Of a stretch of DNA of 25,500 bases, positions 1-8,104 are shown in pieces; the first letter of the stretch is position 1, and the number at the start of each line of letters is the position of its first letter. A model generated the notes under the pieces. That model saw nothing but the letters and a program-made list of their open reading frames with translations, made no database searches and was not told the DNA's origin. The DNA comes from Planctomycetota bacterium (GTDB lineage: Bacteria; Planctomycetota; B15-G4), in NCBI GenBank assembly GCA_003644265.1, contig QNBX01000052.1:1-25500 (forward strand), given 5' to 3'. Made by a program: the position numbers and the translations under genes.

Positions 1-51
1 CACGCTCCTCGGGCGGCGGAGCGCTCGCCAGGTCCACCCACGGATCTGAGC

Positions 52-1149
52 TCAGACCCGCAGGCGGCAGGCTCTCCGGCGATCTCGCGCCCCCGACTCA
101 CCCCTCAAAACGTGAGGAGAGCCGAACTTCTTGGGCTTGACGCTGTGCTCCTGGGTGGCGCCCAGCAGGTCGTACAGAAAGGCCACGTCCAGCTTCAGGA
201 GTTCGATGAACTCGATCAGGCCGCGGTTGGCCACGTGGAACTCGCCGTCGAAGTTGAAGGCCCGCGGGTCACTGTCGCTGCCGTACTCGGCGATGCGGCG
301 GTAGTTGATGTCGCCTGTGAGCTCGGTGCTGTCCTGGTTCTTCTCGTCCTTGGGCTGAAACGTGCCGATGCCCACCCGGTCCTGCTCGCTGAGGGTGAAG
401 CGGTAGACCTCCACGGCGCGCTCCAGCGCAGCGAAGTCGCCGTTGGAGTCTGCCAACAGCTTGTCGCTCCAGTAGCGGCAGAAGGGGCACAGCCCGCCTG
501 TAGGCCGCAGCGGATAGTCGCCGTCGAAGCGCGCGTTGAGGTCGTCGAAGACCGGCTCCTGCACGTCGGCCGGCAGCAGGTGCAGCGGATCTTCGTGCAT
601 GGGGCAGTCGTGCAGCTCGCCGTCGATGCGCCAGCGGTAGCTGAACAGGGCGCCCTCGGGCCGCGCGCTGTAGTCAGCCAGACCGCGCTTCATGAGCCGC
701 GCGATGGTGCTCTTGGCCGAGCCCACCGGTCCGTGCATGAGCAGCACGCGCCGCTCCGGACCCAGGCCGTGGGCGGCGGCGCGCAGATGCGAGACCAGCT
801 CGGCCAGCGGGCGCGCGAGCCCGAAGACCGCGTCCTTGCCGCCGTCAAAGGGGTCGTCAAAGAAGGCGTAGTGCACCGGGCGGCCGCTGTCCAGCGGGGC
901 CTGCTCCAGGCCAAAGCCCACGATCATGTCGTACAGGCGCTGATAGGCGTTGCGCGCCAGGCGCGGCTGTTGCCGCACCTGCCCCAGATAGGCGGCCAGG
1001 CTGCCGGTCCAGTGCAGCTCGCGCCACGAGCGTCGGTTCACGCCGTTGCGGGCCAGCTCGATATAGGTCTCGCCCCGCGCCGCCGGACGTGCCTCGGCGG
1101 AGGAGAGTTCGCGCGGGGTGCGCAGCGGGTCTTCGATACGGTCGTCCAT
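52..1149 (-). pseudogene. prkA: PrkA-family serine protein kinase, N-terminal AAA half only (3' truncated)
   Basis: PrkA proteins are cytoplasmic serine kinases with an N-terminal AAA-type domain and a C-terminal kinase-like domain, usually about 630-690 residues. This ORF has 365. Visible are a Walker A loop (GPVGSAKS, about residues 140-147), the CPMHEDPLHL block (about 182-191), CPFC (about 221-224), DEKNQD (268-273) and [12 protein letters not shown] (308-319), all in the usual order for the Bacillus-type PrkA class. Recognisable similarity stops at KPKKF (about 338-342). The last 23 or so residues are Arg-rich and match nothing I know in the family. I found no continuation of PrkA in the other two minus frames down to base 1. 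The gene therefore lacks the second half of the AAA domain and the C-terminal domain. The ATG at 1149 has no obvious ribosome binding site. It lies 142 bases downstream of the YfhO-like gene on the same strand. It is either a truncated remnant or a gene interrupted just left of the window. Confidence 0.8.
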
Positions 1150-1190
1150 GACGGGCGTCCCGGAGAGGGCAGGAGCCGAGATGTCTCCCT

Positions 1191-1208
1191 ATCGGGACGG
1201 TCCCCGAT
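1191..1208. promoter_or_regulatory. Dyad-symmetric site upstream of prkA
   Basis: The 142-base gap between the YfhO-like gene and prkA contains ATCGGG(N6)CCCGAT at 1191-1208, whose core GGGACGGTCCC (1194-1204) is an odd palindrome. A related half-dyad, CGGGCGTCCCG, lies at 1152-1162 just before the prkA start. The core resembles the GGGACGTCCC palindrome in the divergent region at 4074-4083. It could be an operator or a weak hairpin between the two genes. Short GC palindromes occur often by chance in DNA this rich in GC, so support is weak. I see no convincing -35/-10 pair in this gap. Confidence 0.25.
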
Positions 1209-1291
1209 CCGGCTTTAGGACACCCTGGCGGAACAGCGCGGCGCAGCGGGCCAGAAGAGCCCGCCAGCGGGCAGCGAGGGCCCGCATCGAC

Positions 1292-4051
1292 TCAGGCGAA
1301 GCGCCGTGGCAGCAGCAGCATGAGCAGCCAGATCAGCAGGGCGCCGCCGGACACCACGGCGCTCCAGCGCACCGACGCGGGGGCGTAGCGCAGCTCCACA
1401 CGGTGGCTGCCTTCCGGGACCTCAACGGCCTGCCAAGCCACGTAGGCCGAACGCGTGGGCGCCCAGCCGCCGCCTCCGTCCGCGCCATCGATGCGCGCCT
1501 CCCAGCCGGGGGCGCCGTTCTCGGCCACCACCAACAAGGCCGGGCCGTCCGTGTCGACCTGCAGCTCGATCTCACTGCCACGGTGGGAGAGCACCCGCGC
1601 GCTGCCCCCGCCACCCAGCGCCGCGTCACTGATGGGGCCCTCCAACAGGACCACCCGGGTCAGGTCGAGGGCGCGCAGCGACTCGTGGTCGGAGCCTGTG
1701 GCGTCGATGTCGACGGCGTCCCCCACCACGAAGGCCCGCCCCAGGCTGTCGCTGTTCTCCCAGATGCGCAGCTCCGACTCGTGCGCCAGGACCATGCCCG
1801 GCACGTCCGACAGATCGACGTCCAGCGCCGTGAGCACGAAGCGCACGTCCAACAGGTCGAACACGCGGCTGTCGTAGCCCACCGAGTCGCGGTCAAACGA
1901 GAACGACGCGAAGGCGTCCATGTCGATGGGCACCTCGATCAAGAGCTGGAACGTGCGCAGGTAGCCCAAGTTGTCGTAGCTCATCAGGTGATCGACGCCA
2001 GCGATGAACTGCGTGTCCGGCGGCAGGATGTTGCCCTCGGAGAAGACCCGGAAGGGCGGCGCCTGCGCATGCAACCAGGCCATCGATTCGGTGGGAGCGA
2101 ACAGATCGGCCGCGTCGCTGGCGGGGTTGTAGCGGGCGCCCAGCGAGAGCACGTCCAGCAGCACCACGGCGCTGGCCACCCAGGCCCCGTGCCGCCTGCG
2201 TCCGGTCACCAGCCAACCCAGGGCCAGCAGCGAGACCGAGACCAGGGCCAGGTCGCGGGTCGTGAACTGCCGCTGACGGTCGATGGCCAGCGGCTGATCG
2301 GCCACCACCTCCACCGCCTCTCCACGATGCGCCTCCACCCGCAGGCGATGCCGCCCCTCCTCGGTGCGATGCGGCAGGTAGGTCACCGTCAGCGGGCGCT
2401 CCGGCGTGGTGGGCTTGGCCGGGCCGTGGCTGAGCAGCATGCCGTCCAGCATGATGCGCAGGTCGTCCACGGGCTGATCGAGGTCCATGCACAGCAGGAT
2501 CGGCGTGCGCCCGTCGTGCACCGTCTGCGGCCCCGGCGAGCGCAGGCCCGCCACGATGGTGCGGCCGCCATGGGGATCGAGCGGCACGCTCAGGGCCGCC
2601 AATGTGAGGCCCAGGATCAACAGCACCGTCACCGACATGCGGCTGGCCAGTCTCGCCAACTCGGCGTGGTGCCGCCGAGAGCAGACGCGATCGAGGAACA
2701 TGGCCCCACCGCAGGCCGTGAGAAAGCCCACCGGCCCCAGCAGGCGCGTGGAGCCCACCTCGGACAGGCCGGGGAAGGCGCGCACCAAGCCCTCCAGACT
2801 GGGCATGTGAAAGGCCGCGGCCCAGAGCAGCAGCGCCGTGGCCGCAAAGAACTTGATGAACCCGCCGCCGAAGCCCACCAGCGCCGCCAGCCCCAGCATG
2901 AGCGGAGGCAGCACGCCGGCGTAGCCCGCGTTGAGCCCGGGGAAGTCCTGGGCCGCCGTGAAGGCGCCGCCCTCCAGCGGGTTGCCGTAGAGCTGGGGCC
3001 AGGTCAGCACGCTCCCCGCCACCGCCATGCCCATGCGACGGGCGATGACCAGGGTCACGACGCAGGCCAGCACGGCCGCCAGTCGTCGCCACAGGCCCTG
3101 GTGCGCCGCCGCCCTCAGCAGCGTCAGGGTCGTCAGCAAGAAGCCGCCGAACACGAGCCCCGCTCCGAAGGACACGCCGCCCTCCAACCGGCTCGCGGCA
3201 CCGGTTCGCATGGTCAGACCGGTGGACAGCCAGGCGTACTCCAGAAAGGGCACCCACTGCACGGCCGAGAGGGCCAGAGCCAGCAGGCCCGCGCAGCCCA
3301 GCAGCCAGCGGCCGTGGTAGTCCCAGAGTCGGTACAGGGCCCACAGCCCCACCACGATGCCGGCCACGAAGCCCGTCTCCGGGTGCCCCCCCAGGGCCAA
3401 CATGGCCAGACCCATGGCGAGTTGCGCCAGGCTGCGTCGGCTGCGCACCTCCGCAAGTCGCTCCACCGACCAGAAGCAGAAGGGCAGGGCCAGCAGGGTG
3501 TGCGAGAGCGCGTACTGCAGCCACAGCATCTGGTGCCCGCCGAAGCCGAAGGCCAGGGCGCCGAAGCTGGCCGCGGCCGGCCCCAGCCCGAGCCGCCGCA
3601 AGAAGAGCCAGGTGAACCAGGCCGACAGGGCCAGCACCAGCACAGCCTGCACCAGCGGCACGCGCTCGATGGGCAGCACGGCCGCCAGCAGCGTCAGCGG
3701 ATGCAGCAGAGCGCTGCTCATGTTGCCCAGGAAGGGCAGGCCCCCGCCGCCGCGGGTGGTCCAGAGCGGGTCGGCCTCGCCGTCGTAGACCCGCGCCGCC
3801 TCGTTCAGGTACGGCCAGTAGAGCCGGGGCTGGTCGCCCACGAAGCGGTTGTGGCGCGGCAGCTCATCCAGCACAGCGGACCACGGCAGGCTGTGACGGA
3901 TGGACTCGTCGGAGACCAGCACCCGATCCGGGGGCAGGGCGTCGGCCAGCAGAGCCAGGGCCAGCCCCACAAAGGCAGCCAGCGCCAGCAACGCCCCTCG
4001 CCGGTCCGTTGAAAGCAAAGCTGGGACCCCGCTACGATCCGGCGCCCGCAC
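1292..4051 (-). CDS. YfhO-like polytopic membrane glycosyltransferase (GT-C type)
   Basis: This is a large membrane protein (about 919 residues from the GTG at 4051) with many hydrophobic segments. It has the YfhO-family layout: a first membrane span, an outer loop with SDES and PLWTTRGGGGLPFLGN, a GGHPETG segment, about a dozen spans, then a soluble C-terminal domain. The C-terminal signature PGWEARIDG, followed by VEVPEGSHRVELRY and a last membrane span, is the typical YfhO ending. In Bacillus, YfhO transfers a sugar from undecaprenyl phosphate to a cell-surface polymer. Here the acceptor is unknown. An open frame extends to an ATG at 4168, but those first 39 residues are Cys/Arg-rich, unlike the family, and fill the divergent control region. 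GTG 4051, TTG 4018 and TTG 3994 all keep the first membrane span. Divergent to the ALG5-like GT2 gene that may supply its lipid-linked donor. Confidence 0.85.
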   Translation of the reverse strand: MRAPDRSGVPALLSTDRRGALLALAAFVGLALALLADALPPDRVLVSDESIRHSLPWSAVLDELPRHNRFVGDQPRLYWPYLNEAARVYDGEADPLWTTRGGGGLPFLGNMSSALLHPLTLLAAVLPIERVPLVQAVLVLALSAWFTWLFLRRLGLGPAAASFGALAFGFGGHQMLWLQYALSHTLLALPFCFWSVERLAEVRSRRSLAQLAMGLAMLALGGHPETGFVAGIVVGLWALYRLWDYHGRWLLGCAGLLALALSAVQWVPFLEYAWLSTGLTMRTGAASRLEGGVSFGAGLVFGGFLLTTLTLLRAAAHQGLWRRLAAVLACVVTLVIARRMGMAVAGSVLTWPQLYGNPLEGGAFTAAQDFPGLNAGYAGVLPPLMLGLAALVGFGGGFIKFFAATALLLWAAAFHMPSLEGLVRAFPGLSEVGSTRLLGPVGFLTACGGAMFLDRVCSRRHHAELARLASRMSVTVLLILGLTLAALSVPLDPHGGRTIVAGLRSPGPQTVHDGRTPILLCMDLDQPVDDLRIMLDGMLLSHGPAKPTTPERPLTVTYLPHRTEEGRHRLRVEAHRGEAVEVVADQPLAIDRQRQFTTRDLALVSVSLLALGWLVTGRRRHGAWVASAVVLLDVLSLGARYNPASDAADLFAPTESMAWLHAQAPPFRVFSEGNILPPDTQFIAGVDHLMSYDNLGYLRTFQLLIEVPIDMDAFASFSFDRDSVGYDSRVFDLLDVRFVLTALDVDLSDVPGMVLAHESELRIWENSDSLGRAFVVGDAVDIDATGSDHESLRALDLTRVVLLEGPISDAALGGGGSARVLSHRGSEIELQVDTDGPALLVVAENGAPGWEARIDGADGGGGWAPTRSAYVAWQAVEVPEGSHRVELRYAPASVRWSAVVSGGALLIWLLMLLLPRRFA
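4009..4038 (+). promoter_or_regulatory. Candidate sigma-70 type promoter for the plus-strand glycan genes
   Basis: TTGAAA at 4009-4014 (one mismatch to TTGACA) is followed after 18 bases by TACGAT at 4033-4038 (two mismatches to TATAAT). Transcription would begin near 4045 and give a leader of about 140 bases before the GT2 start at 4183. The site overlaps the 5' end of the divergent YfhO-like gene, so the two genes could influence each other. Prediction by eye only. Confidence 0.35.
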
Positions 4052-4073
4052 GGCGCCCCATCGGCATATCGGA

Positions 4074-4094
4074 GGGACGTCCCGCGGACGTCCC
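4074..4094. promoter_or_regulatory. Inverted repeat in the divergent intergenic region (candidate operator or leader hairpin)
   Basis: GGGACGTCC (4074-4082) and its exact reverse complement GGACGTCCC (4086-4094) are separated by three bases. Each arm contains the palindrome GGACGTCC, so the site can be read as two adjacent palindromes or as one 9-base-pair stem. It lies between the two divergent starts and downstream of the candidate plus-strand promoter, which is a natural place for a repressor site or a leader hairpin. No regulator gene is encoded in the window. Confidence 0.4.
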
Positions 4095-4182
4095 GCTGTC
4101 CCGCCCGGAGCTGTCCGCTCGTGGCACGACCGACAACCCCCGATCACTGCCTCGCGGCACCTCTCCAACCAGAACCGCTCGC

Positions 4183-4911
4183 ATGATAAGTGCCGTCATC
4201 CCGGTCTACAACGAGGGGCAGCGACTGACCTCCTGCGTCGACCAGCTGGCCACCGTGCTGCGCCGCTGTGTGGGCGACGACTGGGAGATCGTGCTGGTGG
4301 ACGACGGCTCGAGCGACGGCACGGCCGAGGCCATCGCCAGCCTGGTCGCCCGCTCCGAGGGCCGCGTCCGCGGTCTGGCCCACAGCGCCAACCAGGGCAA
4401 GGGCGCCGCCGTACGCACCGGCGTGCTGGACACCCGGGGGCAGCTGGTCATGTTCTGCGACGCCGATCTCTCCACCCCACCGGAGACCCTGGAGCGCTTC
4501 ATGCGGGCCATCGAGGACGGCGCGGACGTGGTGGTGGGCAATCGCAAGAGCGCCGAGGCCCGCATCGAGCGGCCGCAGCCGGCCCTGCGCACCTGGATGG
4601 GCCTGGGCTTCACGCGCCTGGCCAACCTCATGACGGGGCTCTCCATCAGCGATTACACCTGCGGCTTCAAGCTGTTCCGCGGCGAGCACGCCCGGCAGCT
4701 CTTCGAGCCCATGCAGACGCCCCGCTGGAGCTTCGACGTGGAGGTGCTCATGCGCGCCGCCCAGCTCGGCCTGGACGTGCGCGAGATCCCCATCCGCTGG
4801 TCCGATGTGGACGACACCCGGGTCCGGCTGCTCAAGGACACCGTAGGCTCCTTCCTGGAACTACTCAGCATCCGACGACGGCTTGGCCGAGAGAGGCCAG
4901 ATCGGCGATGA
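4183..4911 (+). CDS. GT2 polyprenyl-phosphate hexosyltransferase (ALG5/DPM1-like)
   Basis: This 242-residue protein has a family 2 GT-A fold. It shows an IPVYNEG start (6-12), the nucleotide-binding DDGSSDGT (40-47), NQGKGAAVRTG (70-80), the metal-binding DADLSTP (93-99), and TCGFKLF plus RWSFDVE further on. DADLSTP and CGFKLF with FDVE are typical of dolichyl-phosphate glucosyl- and mannosyltransferases, which make polyprenyl-phosphate-linked sugars at the inner membrane face. The C-terminus is basic and has no membrane span, unlike CsbB or GtrB. The start chosen is the ATG at 4183, directly before the first beta strand; the frame is open further upstream to 4009, but that part is low-complexity leader. 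It is divergent from a YfhO-like gene and is followed 40 bases later by the flavoprotein gene. The sugar cannot be read from sequence. Confidence 0.9.
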   Translation: MISAVIPVYNEGQRLTSCVDQLATVLRRCVGDDWEIVLVDDGSSDGTAEAIASLVARSEGRVRGLAHSANQGKGAAVRTGVLDTRGQLVMFCDADLSTPPETLERFMRAIEDGADVVVGNRKSAEARIERPQPALRTWMGLGFTRLANLMTGLSISDYTCGFKLFRGEHARQLFEPMQTPRWSFDVEVLMRAAQLGLDVREIPIRWSDVDDTRVRLLKDTVGSFLELLSIRRRLGRERPDRR

Positions 4912-4951
4912 TCTGCCCCCCCTCCCTCCGGCAGGACTGAAGCGCGAGCCC

Positions 4952-6367
4952 ATGACCAAGACGCAGCGTTCCGTGACCGTCCTGGGCGGCGGCCTGGCCG
5001 GCCTCAGCGCCGCCCAGAAGTTCACCGAGCAGGGCTGGTCGGTGACCGTCCTGGAGCAGCGCCCCGAGGTGGGCGGCCTGGCCAGCTCGGCCGTGCGCGA
5101 CGGCTACACCTACGACTACGGCCCGCACCGGCTCTACAGCAACCTCGATGCGCTCAACGAGCACTTCAAGATGGTGCTGGGCGACAACTGGGGCTACCGC
5201 GACCGGCTCTCCCGCATCTTCCTCAAGGGCCGCTTCGTCGACTACCCGCTCAAGGCCAACCGGCTGCACCGCGCGCTGCCGCCGCTGCTGCTGCTGCGCG
5301 CGGGCTTCGACTACTTCGTGGTGCGCGTGCGCAACGCCATCCGCCCCATCCCCGACGACAACTTCGAGAACTGGGTGGTCAAGCGCTTCGGGCGCACGCT
5401 CTACGAGGTCTTCTTCGGTATGTACACGCGCAAGGCCTGGGGCATCCCCTGCGACCAGATCTCGGCCGACTGGGCCAGCCAGCGCATCTCCTTGCTGTCG
5501 CTCTGGGACGCGGTCAAGAAGACCTTGTTCAAGCCCAAGAACACGCCGCGCACCTACGTCTCCAAGTTCCTGTACCCCAAGACGGGCGGCATCGGCGAGC
5601 TGTGCAAGGGCTACCAGCGGCTGATCGAGCGCGACGGCGGGCAGGTGCTGTGCGACGCCAGCGTCAGCGGCCTGGCCACCGAGGGCGGCGAGGTCAAGGG
5701 CATCATCTACCAGCGTGACGGCCAGGAGCACGTGGCCACCAGCGACCTCTACGTCAGCACCATCCCGCTGACCACACTGATCACGCTGCTGGGTGACGAC
5801 GTGCCCGCGGCCGCGCACGACGCCGTGGCGGGCCTGACCCACAAGGGCATCGTGTTCGCGTACATCAAGCTGAACCAGCGCCAGCTCACGCCGGACCACT
5901 GGGTCTACATCCCCGAGGAGCAGTTCGCGGTGCACCGCATCAGCGAGTTCACCAACTTCTCGGAGGACTGCGCGCCCGAGGGCAAGACCATGGTCTGCGC
6001 GGAGATCACCGCCACGCCCGGCGACAAGCACTGGAACATGGCCGATGACGACGTGCTCGAGCTGGCCAAGCGCAACCTGGTCGAGCTGGGCCTGCTGGAC
6101 GCCGACAAGGTCATGGACGGCGGCTTCGTGGAGCGCTGCGACTTCGCCTACCCCATCTACGACCTGACCTACCGCGGCCACGTCCAGACCATCACCAAGA
6201 CCCTGCGGTCCTTCACCAACATGGTGTCCACCGGCCGACAAGGCCTGTTCCGCTACGGCAACATGGACCACTCGGTGGCCATGGGGCACGCGGTCGCCCG
6301 GCGCATCCTCGAAGACACCGCCATCGACCACGCCCAGATCGCGGCGGGAGATGAGTACTTCGGGTGA
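4952..6367 (+). CDS. FAD-dependent oxidoreductase/mutase-like protein (UDP-galactopyranose mutase/PPOX superfamily)
   Basis: 471 residues from the ATG at 4952. The N-terminus carries a dinucleotide-binding fold (VTVLGGGLAGLSAA, 8-21) ending at Glu35, then the GG doublet of EVGGLA (39-44). Later blocks include DYGPHRLYS (55-63), FGMYTRKAWG, and a C-terminal flavin-contact block, GRQGLFRYGNMDHSVAMG (428-445). This layout matches the NAD(P)-binding-like FAD proteins often found in polysaccharide clusters and annotated as protoporphyrinogen-oxidase-like or UDP-galactopyranose-mutase-like. A role in modifying a nucleotide sugar or lipid-linked sugar is inferred from context; heme synthesis is unlikely here because no other heme gene is present. 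An upstream in-frame ATG at 4883 would add 23 atypical residues and overlap the GT2 gene. It ends in a 4-base overlap with the next gene. Confidence 0.82.
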   Translation: MTKTQRSVTVLGGGLAGLSAAQKFTEQGWSVTVLEQRPEVGGLASSAVRDGYTYDYGPHRLYSNLDALNEHFKMVLGDNWGYRDRLSRIFLKGRFVDYPLKANRLHRALPPLLLLRAGFDYFVVRVRNAIRPIPDDNFENWVVKRFGRTLYEVFFGMYTRKAWGIPCDQISADWASQRISLLSLWDAVKKTLFKPKNTPRTYVSKFLYPKTGGIGELCKGYQRLIERDGGQVLCDASVSGLATEGGEVKGIIYQRDGQEHVATSDLYVSTIPLTTLITLLGDDVPAAAHDAVAGLTHKGIVFAYIKLNQRQLTPDHWVYIPEEQFAVHRISEFTNFSEDCAPEGKTMVCAEITATPGDKHWNMADDDVLELAKRNLVELGLLDADKVMDGGFVERCDFAYPIYDLTYRGHVQTITKTLRSFTNMVSTGRQGLFRYGNMDHSVAMGHAVARRILEDTAIDHAQIAAGDEYFG

Positions 6368-7293
6368 CCGCCGGTCCCGAGGCCGTCGCCGCCGCCGACC
6401 GGCAAGGCCTGCGGGAGATGCCCTGCCTGTTCTGCGGCGAGCACGACGAGCGCGTGCGCTTTGCCGGCGAGCCCTTCCGCGTGGTGGAGTGCGCTCGCTG
6501 CGGCCTGGTCTACGTGAACCCGCGCCTGCCCGAGGCGCGCCTGCACGAGATGTACCAGGACGAGTACTGGTCGTCGGACCGCGCCAAGGACTTCGGCTAC
6601 ACCGCGTACCTGGCTGACGCCGCGTTGTACCTGCGCACCTACGCCATGCGCAGCCGGGTGATCGACAAGTACAAGCCGCGGCCCGGCGCCGTGCTCGACG
6701 TGGGCTGCGCCGCGGGCTTCTTCCTGAAGGTCATGGCCGACAAGGGCTGGGACACCACCGGCCTGGAGATCTCGGCCTCCATGGTGGCCTACGCCCGGGA
6801 GCAGCTGCGGCTCGGCGACGTGCGCCGCGGCCACCTCGAGTCGATCGAGTTCGCAGACGACGCGCGCTTCGACGTGGTGGCGCTGTGGGACGTGATCGAG
6901 CACCTCGAGCGCCCGGACCTGGCCCTGGCCCGCGCCGCCGCGCTGCTCAAGGACGACGGCATCCTGGTGCTCGAGACCCAGAACATCGACAGCCGCTGGG
7001 CACGCTTCACGGGCCCGCGCTGGCAGCACTTCAAGCACGAGGAGCACCTGTACCACTTCTCGCCCGCCACGCTGGAGCGGCTGCTGAACGAGGCCGGGCT
7101 CGAGCTGCTGGAGAACACGCCGCGCCGCAGCGGCAAGTACGTCTCGTTCGACTTCATCGTGGAGCGCGTGGGCAAGCTGCACCCGTTCCTGAGCGTGCTG
7201 GCCAGCCCCCTGCGGCTGATGGGCGGCGCCAGCCTGTACGTCAACCTGCGCGACGAGATGGTGGTGGTGGCGCGCAAGGCCCGCAGCTCGTGA
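6364..7293 (+). CDS. Class I SAM-dependent methyltransferase with N-terminal zinc-ribbon-like motif
   Basis: The 309-residue protein begins at a GTG that overlaps the preceding stop (GTGA, 6364-6367), so translation is probably coupled. Residues 21-46 hold a C-x2-C ... C-x2-C motif (Cys21, 24, 43, 46), as in many glycan-cluster methyltransferases with an N-terminal metal-binding ribbon. The SAM-binding loop is VLDVGCAAGFF (110-120), with VVALWDVIEHLERPD as the later motif. The C-terminal part includes HLYHFSPATLERLLNEAGLE, typical of the Methyltransf_23 type. The likely role is O- or C-methylation of a sugar in the glycan made by this locus; the substrate is unknown. A second methyltransferase gene follows after 38 bases. 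Confidence 0.88.
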   Translation: MTAGPEAVAAADRQGLREMPCLFCGEHDERVRFAGEPFRVVECARCGLVYVNPRLPEARLHEMYQDEYWSSDRAKDFGYTAYLADAALYLRTYAMRSRVIDKYKPRPGAVLDVGCAAGFFLKVMADKGWDTTGLEISASMVAYAREQLRLGDVRRGHLESIEFADDARFDVVALWDVIEHLERPDLALARAAALLKDDGILVLETQNIDSRWARFTGPRWQHFKHEEHLYHFSPATLERLLNEAGLELLENTPRRSGKYVSFDFIVERVGKLHPFLSVLASPLRLMGGASLYVNLRDEMVVVARKARSS

Positions 7294-7331
7294 GCGCGCG
7301 CCCGCCCCTCGCCCTCCGTCGCTGAGAGCCC

Positions 7332-8102
7332 ATGGACCGCGCGGCCTTCGCCCTGTTCGCTAAGCTGGAGCAGCAGCACTGGTGGTTCCGCGGACGGCGT
7401 GGGCTGTACCTGCCGCTGCTGGAGCACGTGCTGCGGCGGCAGGGCGTGACCCCGGGCCAGCTGACCGTGGCCGACCTGGGCTGCGGCGTGGGCGGCTTCC
7501 TCGCGCCCATGCAGCGCTTTGGTCGCGTGATCGGCCTGGAGCTGGACGAGCCGGCCGTGGCCTTTGCCCACGAGCGCGGCCGCAGCGCCATGGCCGTGGC
7601 GGCCTGCGACCCGCTGCCCCTGGCGGACGCATCGATCGACCTGGCCACGCTCTGGGACGTGCTGGAGCACACGCCCGACGACACCGCCGTGCTGCGCGAG
7701 GCCGCGCGTGTGCTGCGCCCGGGCGGCCACCTGGCCCTGAGCGTGCCCGCCTATCAGTTCCTGTTTGCGCACAACGACGAGGTGGCGCACCACTACCGTC
7801 GCTACACACGCGGCGCGGTGCTGCGACGCCTGCGCGCCGCGGGCCTGGAGCCGGTCAAGGCCACCTACGTCAACGTGACCCTGTCGCCGCTGATCATCCC
7901 CGCGGTGCTGGCGCTCAAGCTCAAGCAGCGCCTGCTGTGCCGCGGGCACGAGGGCGCCAACAACCTCACCGTGCGCACGCCGCGGGTGGCCAACGCCCTG
8001 TTGGCGCGCGTCTTCGCCGCTGAGCGCGCGCTGCTGAAGCACGTCTCGGCGCCCTTCGGCCACTCCATTCTGGCGGTGGCGCGACGGCCCCGGGAGCGCT
8101 GA
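7332..8102 (+). CDS. Class I SAM-dependent methyltransferase
   Basis: 256 residues from the ATG at 7332, with a short purine stretch (GAGAG) in front. HWWFRGRR (16-23) is a common N-terminal signature of this glycan-associated group. The SAM loop is VADLGCGVGGFL (46-57), followed by GLELDE and TLWDVLEHTPDD. HYRRYTRGAVLRRLRAAGLE in the second half is typical of Methyltransf_11-like enzymes. A moderately hydrophobic segment near 175-195 (VTLSPLIIPAVLALKLK) suggests membrane contact. It differs from the preceding methyltransferase in lacking the cysteine ribbon. Target sugar or lipid unknown. The next gene begins two bases after its stop. Confidence 0.87.
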   Translation: MDRAAFALFAKLEQQHWWFRGRRGLYLPLLEHVLRRQGVTPGQLTVADLGCGVGGFLAPMQRFGRVIGLELDEPAVAFAHERGRSAMAVAACDPLPLADASIDLATLWDVLEHTPDDTAVLREAARVLRPGGHLALSVPAYQFLFAHNDEVAHHYRRYTRGAVLRRLRAAGLEPVKATYVNVTLSPLIIPAVLALKLKQRLLCRGHEGANNLTVRTPRVANALLARVFAAERALLKHVSAPFGHSILAVARRPRER

Positions 8103-8104
8103 GC

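Noticed and set aside
95..112. Sequence like a eukaryotic 5' splice site (GGTGAGT) or a group II intron start at the PrkA break
   Set aside because: Bacterial genes have no spliceosome, the bases do not match the GTGYG start of group II introns, and no intron structure or reverse transcriptase is in view.
52..125. Possible intein in PrkA at the break point
   Set aside because: No Cys or typical intein block A follows KKF; the reading frame ends after about two dozen residues.
112..1218. Long plus-strand ORF (368 codons) opposite prkA
   Set aside because: The translation is low-complexity (Val/Ala/Arg/Gln-rich) without any domain, while the minus strand encodes clear PrkA motifs. It is the usual antisense shadow in high-GC DNA.
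1118..4012. Plus-strand ORF of 964 codons opposite the first YfhO-like gene
   Set aside because: Its translation is rich in Gln, His, Arg and Gly with no recognisable fold, as expected for the complement of a Leu/Ala-rich membrane protein. The minus strand has YfhO signatures at both ends.
4865..6331. 488-codon minus-strand ORF opposite the flavoprotein gene
   Set aside because: It is low-complexity with no motif; the plus strand carries a clear FAD-binding protein.
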